The translations under genes were made by a program, and so were the position numbers. DNA of 10,125 nucleotides from DATBDM01 sp036269915 (GTDB taxonomy: Bacteria > Actinomycetota > Thermoleophilia > Solirubrobacterales > Solirubrobacteraceae), in the NCBI GenBank assembly GCA_036269915.1, contig DATBDM010000194.1:1-10125 (forward strand), written 5' to 3'. The first letter of the stretch is position 1, and each line of letters starts with the position of its first letter. This document shows positions 6,922 to 10,125 of the stretch, in pieces. The notes beneath the pieces were generated by a model. It did not search any database. It saw nothing but the letters and a program-made list of their open reading frames with translations, and was not told where the DNA came from.

Positions 6922-7970
6922 CGACCGAGCTGCGCCAGGACTTCGACGAGATCCGCGACATCACGGTGATCGGCGCCGGCCCGGTCGGGCTGTCGACCGC
7001 CTTCTGGGCCGGCATGCGCCAGGCCAGCGTCCGGATCATCGACTCGCTGCCCGAGATCGGCGGCCAGTGCACGACGCTGTATCCCGAGAAGTGGATCTTC
7101 GACGTCCCCGGGCACCCGAAGGTGCTCGCCCGCGACCTCGTCGCGGCGCTGCGCGAGCAGTCCCTCGAGCAGTTCGACGTGCCGGTCCACCTCGAGACGA
7201 CCGCGAACGACATCTCCTGGGACGACGACGTCGTCACGCTGCACACCGACCGCGGCGACCTGCGCTCGCGCACGGTGATCGTCGCCGGCGGCCACGGCGC
7301 CTTCGAGCCCAAGAGGCTGCCGCTCTCCGACGTCGACATGGCGCCGTGGGAGGGCCGCGGCGCCCACTACCTCGTCTCCGAGAAGGAGGCCTTCGCCGAC
7401 AAGCGCGTCGTCATCGTCGGCGGCGGCGACTCGGCCTTCGACTGGGTCGTCAACCTCGTCGACACCGCCTCGAAGATCACGCTGGTCCACCGCCGCGACG
7501 CCTACCGCGCCCACGAGGCGACGGTGGCCGAGGTGATGGACCACGTCGAGGGCGGCCGCGTCGAGCTGAAGGTCCCCTACGTCATCCGCGAGGTGCACGG
7601 CAACGGCTCGCTCGAGGCCGTCGAGCTCCACCACGCCGGGGAGAACGAGCGCATCGAGCGCATCGAGTGCGACGCGGTCCTGCTCCAGCTCGGCTTCTCC
7701 ACGAAACTCGGCCCGCTCAAGGAATGGGGCTTCGAGCTCGAGAAGGGCGCGATCCGCGTCGACGGCCTGATGCGCACCAACCTCGACCGCGTGTGGGCCT
7801 GCGGCGACATCTCGACCTTCGACGGCAAGCTCAAGCTGATCGCCACCGGCTTCGCCGAGTCGGCGATCGCCGTCTCGCAGGCGGTGCACCACATCCGCCC
7901 CGAGACGAAGATCCAGCCGGCGTACTCGACCAACACGGGCGTGCCCGGAGGCACGCCGGGTCAGGCCTAG
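6918..7970 (+). CDS. Ferredoxin-NADP+ reductase, thioredoxin-reductase-like type
   Basis: FAD-dependent reductase that passes electrons between NADPH and ferredoxin or flavodoxin; cytosolic, 350 residues, the usual size for the YumC-type family. The FAD Rossmann motif is VIGAGPVG (17-24), followed by EIGGQC (46-51). The NADPH-binding motif is VIVGGGDSAFDW (165-176), and HRRDAYRAHE (191-200) supplies the basic residues expected to grip the NADPH 2'-phosphate. The second FAD motif is VWACGDIST (292-300), followed by ATGFAESAIA (309-318). The redox-active CxxC of true thioredoxin reductases is absent, which separates it from TrxB. A C-terminal tail (YSTNTGVPG) resembles the extension that stacks on the flavin in this FNR type. 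The ATG at 6918 overlaps the hemQ stop (ATGA), so the two proteins are probably made together. No ferredoxin gene lies in the window. Confidence 0.92.
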   Translation: MTTELRQDFDEIRDITVIGAGPVGLSTAFWAGMRQASVRIIDSLPEIGGQCTTLYPEKWIFDVPGHPKVLARDLVAALREQSLEQFDVPVHLETTANDISWDDDVVTLHTDRGDLRSRTVIVAGGHGAFEPKRLPLSDVDMAPWEGRGAHYLVSEKEAFADKRVVIVGGGDSAFDWVVNLVDTASKITLVHRRDAYRAHEATVAEVMDHVEGGRVELKVPYVIREVHGNGSLEAVELHHAGENERIERIECDAVLLQLGFSTKLGPLKEWGFELEKGAIRVDGLMRTNLDRVWACGDISTFDGKLKLIATGFAESAIAVSQAVHHIRPETKIQPAYSTNTGVPGGTPGQA

Positions 7971-8026
7971 GGTCAGACCCGAACCCGGCGCGGCGCCGGG
8001 TTCGGCGCCGCGCAGGGGTCAGACTC
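7970..8026. repeat. Double-hairpin element flanked by GGGTCAGAC direct repeats
   Basis: GGGTCAGACCC (7970-7980) is a perfect dyad around a central A, and GGGTCAGACTC (8016-8026) is a near copy in the same orientation. Between them lie two mutually exclusive ten-pair stems that share bases. The element starts at the last base of the fnr stop codon and ends at a base of the NlpC/P60 stop codon, so it exactly fills the space between the convergent genes. It looks like a REP-type or terminator-like repeat unit, but only one copy is seen here. Confidence 0.6.
7981..8013. terminator. Bidirectional terminator-like alternative hairpins
   Basis: GAACCCGGCG (7981-7990) pairs perfectly with CGCCGGGTTC (7994-8003) around a 3-base loop. 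Alternatively GCGCGGCGCC (7988-7997) pairs with GGCGCCGCGC (8004-8013) around a 6-base loop. The two stems compete for 7988-8003. There is no T-tract on either side. The position between two convergent genes suggests transcription termination or 3'-end protection for both. Confidence 0.55.
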
Positions 8027-9306
8027 TAGACGCGCCGCGCCCCGATGTAGTGGGCGCCCCAGTAGGAGTCGACGGTCGAGTGCTCCATCACGCCGTGCGA
8101 CGTGGCGGAGATCGCCGTCGTCGCGCTCGTGGCGATGCCGACGTGCGACGCGCCGCCGCCACTCGTGTTGAAGAACACGAGGTCGCCGGGCTGCACCGCG
8201 CTGTGCGACACGGGCGTGCCGACGCCGTACTGCGCGTAGCTCGTCCGCGGCAGCGCGATCCCCGCCTGCTGGAAGGCCCACATGGTCAGGCCGGAGCAGT
8301 CGAAGCCGCTCGGGCCCACGCCCGCGGCCACGTAGGGCAGGCCGATCTTCGAGCGCGCCGCGGCGATCGCGGCGGAGACGCCCGATGAGCTGCTCGGTGC
8401 GGCCGAGGTGCTCGACCCACTCGATCCCGCGGAGCCGGAGATCCCCAGCGCGGCGAGCGTCTGCGGACCGACGACGCCGTCGACCGTGAGGCCGTGGGCC
8501 GCCTGGTAGGACCGCACGGCGGCGCGCGTGATCGGGCCGTAGCCGCCGTCGACGTTGAGCCCCAGCTTCTGCTGGATGGCGATCGTGACCTCGCGCGAGG
8601 GCTTCGGGCCCCTGTTGTCGCTCGCCGACGAGCTGCGGGCCGAGGAGGACGAGCCGCCGAGGCTCAGCGCGGCGAGTGTCTGCGGGCCGACGATGCCGTC
8701 GACGGTCAGGCCGTGGGCGGCCTGGAACCGGCGCACCGCGGCGCGCGTGACCGGGCCGTAGCCGCCGTCGACGTTGACGCCGAGCTTGCGCTGGATCTCC
8801 ATCGTCACGGCGTGCGAGGGCTTCGCGCCCCCTCCGCCGCCCGCGGAGGCCGTGCCGGCCGACGCGCCGCCGAGGCCGAGCGCCCCGGACGTGATCGGGC
8901 CGACGATGCCGTCGACCTCGAGGCCATGCGCGCTCTGGAAGCGCAGTACCGCGGCCTTCGTCGTGGGGCCGAAGACCCCGTCGGCGGCAACGCCGAGCGC
9001 ACGCTGGACGGCGGCGACGGACGCGCCGCTGCTCCCGGCCTTCAGCATCGAGGTCGAGGTGGTGGTCGTGGTCGCCTGGGCGGCGGCCATCTGCCCGGCA
9101 GGCGCGGCGACGGTGGCGACCGCGAGGGCCGCGGACACCCCGACCAGGGTCCCGCGCTGGGCGACGGGACGGCGGTTCGCGGCCGCCTGGCGGCGGCGCT
9201 GGGAGCGCTCGAGGGACCGTTCCCAGAGGTCCTCGCAACTCAGATCACGCCGGCCCGGGGGCAGCGCGAAGATCGCCCACCCGTCGGGGGCTTGTACTGC
9301 ACTCAA
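8026..9306 (-). CDS. Secreted NlpC/P60 peptidoglycan endopeptidase with three PG-binding modules
   Basis: Wall hydrolase predicted to cut peptide stems of peptidoglycan outside the membrane; 426 residues. A 51-residue Arg-rich N-terminal stretch precedes a hydrophobic segment (53-73) with a likely Sec cleavage after AQA (76-78). Then come a Thr-rich linker and three peptidoglycan_binding_1 modules (about 87-146, 164-218, 237-291), each with the DGxxGPxT pattern, joined by Gly/Ser-rich linkers. The C-terminal NlpC/P60 domain (about 309-426) shows the nucleophile in FDCSGL (Cys337) and the catalytic His in SHVGIA (His388). The usual third polar residue, 12 positions after the His, is Ser400 rather than His, with His404 close by. 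The TTG start at 9304-9306 is chosen because GAGGAGGA sits at ideal distance before it and the next in-frame Met (73) would destroy the export signal. A c-di-AMP riboswitch lies immediately upstream, the classic arrangement for actinobacterial wall hydrolases. Confidence 0.94.
   Translation of the reverse strand: MSAVQAPDGWAIFALPPGRRDLSCEDLWERSLERSQRRRQAAANRRPVAQRGTLVGVSAALAVATVAAPAGQMAAAQATTTTTSTSMLKAGSSGASVAAVQRALGVAADGVFGPTTKAAVLRFQSAHGLEVDGIVGPITSGALGLGGASAGTASAGGGGGAKPSHAVTMEIQRKLGVNVDGGYGPVTRAAVRRFQAAHGLTVDGIVGPQTLAALSLGGSSSSARSSSASDNRGPKPSREVTIAIQQKLGLNVDGGYGPITRAAVRSYQAAHGLTVDGVVGPQTLAALGISGSAGSSGSSTSAAPSSSSGVSAAIAAARSKIGLPYVAAGVGPSGFDCSGLTMWAFQQAGIALPRTSYAQYGVGTPVSHSAVQPGDLVFFNTSGGGASHVGIATSATTAISATSHGVMEHSTVDSYWGAHYIGARRV
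8434..8592 (-). repeat. Third PG-binding repeat unit of the NlpC/P60 gene
   Basis: Encodes residues 239-291. It is nearly identical in protein, and very similar in DNA, to the unit at 8653-8811; both read GLNVDGGYGP-type and QAAHGLTVDG-type blocks and PQTLAAL. The period is 73 codons (219 bases), consistent with tandem module duplication. Confidence 0.75.
8653..8811 (-). repeat. Second PG-binding repeat unit of the NlpC/P60 gene
   Basis: Encodes residues 166-218, the partner of the unit at 8434-8592. The first module (about residues 87-146) is clearly more diverged, so the 166-218/239-291 pair is the younger duplication. Confidence 0.75.
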
Positions 9307-9310
9307 CTGA

Positions 9311-9318
9311 TCCTCCTC
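9311..9318 (-). promoter_or_regulatory. Strong Shine-Dalgarno deciding the TTG start
   Basis: GAGGAGGA on the minus strand lies four bases before the TTG at 9306. It is by far the best ribosome-binding site in the window and fixes the start of the NlpC/P60 gene at a rare TTG codon. It begins only six bases after the riboswitch aptamer ends. Confidence 0.85.
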
Positions 9319-9324
9319 GGTCCC

Positions 9325-9457
9325 GGCCTACGAGGTGAGCTGACGGGCTCGCGCAGTGCGCTACGCCGCTGAGCATGCGGCGATTCGCCCCCGGACCGGT
9401 CCCTCCCGGTCCAATGGTTCCCCCGTTCCCGGCGCCCTGGGGCGACGGGATTCGGCC
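9325..9457 (-). ncRNA. Cyclic di-AMP riboswitch (ydaO/yuaA class)
   Basis: Read on the minus strand, this leader carries the conserved pieces of the ydaO aptamer in order: GGCCGAATCCCGTCGCC near the 5' end (9457-9441), GGGAACGGGGGAACC (9430-9416), GGGGCGAATCGCC at about 9391-9379, GGCGTAGCGC at about 9366-9357, then GAGCCCGTCAGCTCACCTCG with TAGGCC at the 3' end (9350-9325). The terminal GGCC segments can pair as a short P1. This class binds c-di-AMP and, in actinobacteria, sits upstream of wall hydrolase genes; binding normally lowers expression. It lies directly before the NlpC/P60 Shine-Dalgarno. The identity comes from motif recall; boundaries are approximate to several bases. Confidence 0.92.
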
Positions 9458-9478
9458 TATGCCTTTCAGGTGGGCATA
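9458..9478 (-). promoter_or_regulatory. Perfect hairpin abutting the riboswitch 5' end
   Basis: TATGCC (9478-9473) and GGCATA (9463-9458) form a perfect six-pair stem with a nine-base loop, ending exactly where the riboswitch P1 begins. It could stack on P1 or, as DNA, be a protein-binding site. It is inside the leader only if transcription starts upstream of 9478. Confidence 0.45.
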
Positions 9479-9490
9479 ACACCACATCCG

Positions 9491-9519
9491 GCCGATGGAT
9501 GCGATCGGCTTTTATCTCG
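9491..9519. promoter_or_regulatory. Shared promoter/operator region between NlpC/P60 and the DHH gene
   Basis: This stretch holds the inverted repeat GCCGAT-N7-ATCGGC (9491-9509) followed by the only clearly A/T-rich patch nearby, CTTTTATCT (9509-9517). It lies between the riboswitch leader and the divergent DHH gene, so promoters for both directions should be here. No convincing -35/-10 pair can be assigned. The dyad is a candidate operator. Confidence 0.3.
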
Positions 9520-9546
9520 TCCGCTCATCTGCCGATGACCAGGGGC

Positions 9547-10125
9547 ATGACGCAGCTTCAGGCAGAGCGCTACCGACTGGTCACGCGCAGCGACTTCGAC
9601 GGGCTGGTGTGCGCCGCCCTGCTCAAGCACCTCGGGATGCTGGACGACGTCAAGTTCGTCCACCCCAAGGACGTCCAGGACGGCAAGGTCGACCTCGGTC
9701 GGGGGGACATCACGACCAACCTCCCGTACCACCCTGGCGTGGCGCTGGCCTTCGACCATCATCATTCGGAGACCGTCCGCGTCGCGGACTCGCCGGAGAA
9801 CCACGTGATCGCCGCCCGCGCCGACTCGGCCGCGCGCGTCGTCCACGACCACTTCGGCGGCGCAGAGCGCTTCCCTGGCGTCGAGGAGCTGATGGCCGCG
9901 GTCGACAAGGGCGACGCGGCCCGGTTCTCGCTCGAGGAGATCCTGGATCCCTCCGGCTGGGTGCTGCTCAACTTCCTGATGGACCCGCGCACCGGCCTCG
10001 GCCGCTTCCGCGACTTCCGGATCTCCAACTACCAGCTGATGATGCAGCTGATCGACACGTGCACGACGATGACGGTCGAGGAGATCCTCGCCACGCCGGA
10101 CGTCGCCGAGCGCGTCGAGCTGTAC
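9547..10125 (+). CDS. DHH-family phosphoesterase-like protein (3' end outside window)
   Basis: The N-terminal 193 residues of a protein open to the window edge. The first block, TRSDFDGLVCAALLKHLG (13-30), has the paired aspartates Asp16 and Asp18 of DHH phosphoesterase motif I. The signature motif reads AFDHHHSE (Asp70, His71, His72), and a further conserved Asp lies in VDKGD (Asp120). These are expected metal ligands of Mn-dependent DHH enzymes, a group that includes RecJ, oligoribonuclease NrnA, c-di-AMP phosphodiesterases and exopolyphosphatase-like proteins. The text KFVHPKDVQDGKV, then DITTNLPY, resembles the exopolyphosphatase-like branch of unknown substrate. The C-terminal half, where a DHHA1 domain would tell the branches apart, is not visible. 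The start is uncertain: ATG 9547 has AGGGG only one base before it, and ATG 9535, four codons upstream in frame, has no ribosome site. It is divergent from the NlpC/P60 gene. Confidence 0.88.
   Translation, partial: MTQLQAERYRLVTRSDFDGLVCAALLKHLGMLDDVKFVHPKDVQDGKVDLGRGDITTNLPYHPGVALAFDHHHSETVRVADSPENHVIAARADSAARVVHDHFGGAERFPGVEELMAAVDKGDAARFSLEEILDPSGWVLLNFLMDPRTGLGRFRDFRISNYQLMMQLIDTCTTMTVEEILATPDVAERVELY

Noticed and set aside
6918..7970. Thioredoxin reductase (TrxB)
   Set aside because: The FAD and NADPH motifs fit the superfamily, but the redox-active CxxC in the NADPH domain is missing and no thioredoxin gene is near; ferredoxin-NADP+ reductase fits better.
8434..8811. Tandem repeat as a CRISPR-like or mobile repeat
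   Set aside because: The period of 219 bases is in frame and encodes repeated protein modules, so it is a coding repeat.
9245..9487. Small minus-strand ORF across the NlpC/P60 leader
   Set aside because: Its sequence is the riboswitch aptamer read as codons; it has no ribosome site and overlaps the real start of the hydrolase in another frame.

Overview
The window is about 10 kb of uniformly GC-rich, densely packed DNA with eight protein genes, two of them cut by the window edges. I see no insertion sequence, CRISPR array, tRNA or rRNA gene. Several things point to a high-GC actinobacterium, most likely class Thermoleophilia (Solirubrobacter/Conexibacter/Patulibacter-like). These are the strong G/C third-position bias, the actinobacterial-type cyclic di-AMP (ydaO) riboswitch upstream of a secreted NlpC/P60 wall hydrolase, the 23-residue Tyr-to-His spacing of the HemQ-family protein, and TANNNT boxes placed as for leaderless transcripts. 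The taxonomic placement is inference; no marker gene is present.

Layout: 3-2078 (+) is the C-terminal part of cobalamin-dependent methionine synthase MetH, followed at once by a GC hairpin. 2185-3072 (+) is a patatin-like phospholipase, overlapping by 22 bases a GNAT-fold acyltransferase (3051-3785, +). Convergent to these, 3800-6124 (-) is one long protein that fuses a GT4 glycosyltransferase to a lysylphosphatidylglycerol-synthase-type (flippase-like) membrane domain. A 104-base divergent promoter region separates it from an ATGA-coupled pair: a HemQ/chlorite-dismutase-family protein (6229-6921, +) and a thioredoxin-reductase-like ferredoxin-NADP+ reductase (6918-7970, +). A compact double-hairpin element flanked by GGGTCAGAC repeats fills the gap to the convergent NlpC/P60 endopeptidase with three peptidoglycan-binding modules (8026-9306, -). 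That gene has a TTG start, a strong Shine-Dalgarno and, immediately upstream, a cyclic di-AMP riboswitch (9325-9457, -). Divergent from it, a DHH-family phosphoesterase-like gene (9547 onward, +) runs off the right edge.

How the genes relate: these look like several small housekeeping transcription units rather than one pathway. The best-supported functional links are HemQ with the reductase (translational coupling, heme/redox), the two halves of the glycosyltransferase-flippase fusion (making and moving a glycolipid), and the riboswitch with the wall hydrolase (c-di-AMP control of cell-wall remodelling). The DHH phosphoesterase beside a c-di-AMP riboswitch is suggestive but unproven. I found no clear evidence for a wholly new multi-gene system; the most unusual items are the fusion protein, the riboswitch architecture, the HemQ-reductase pair and the repeat-flanked hairpin element.
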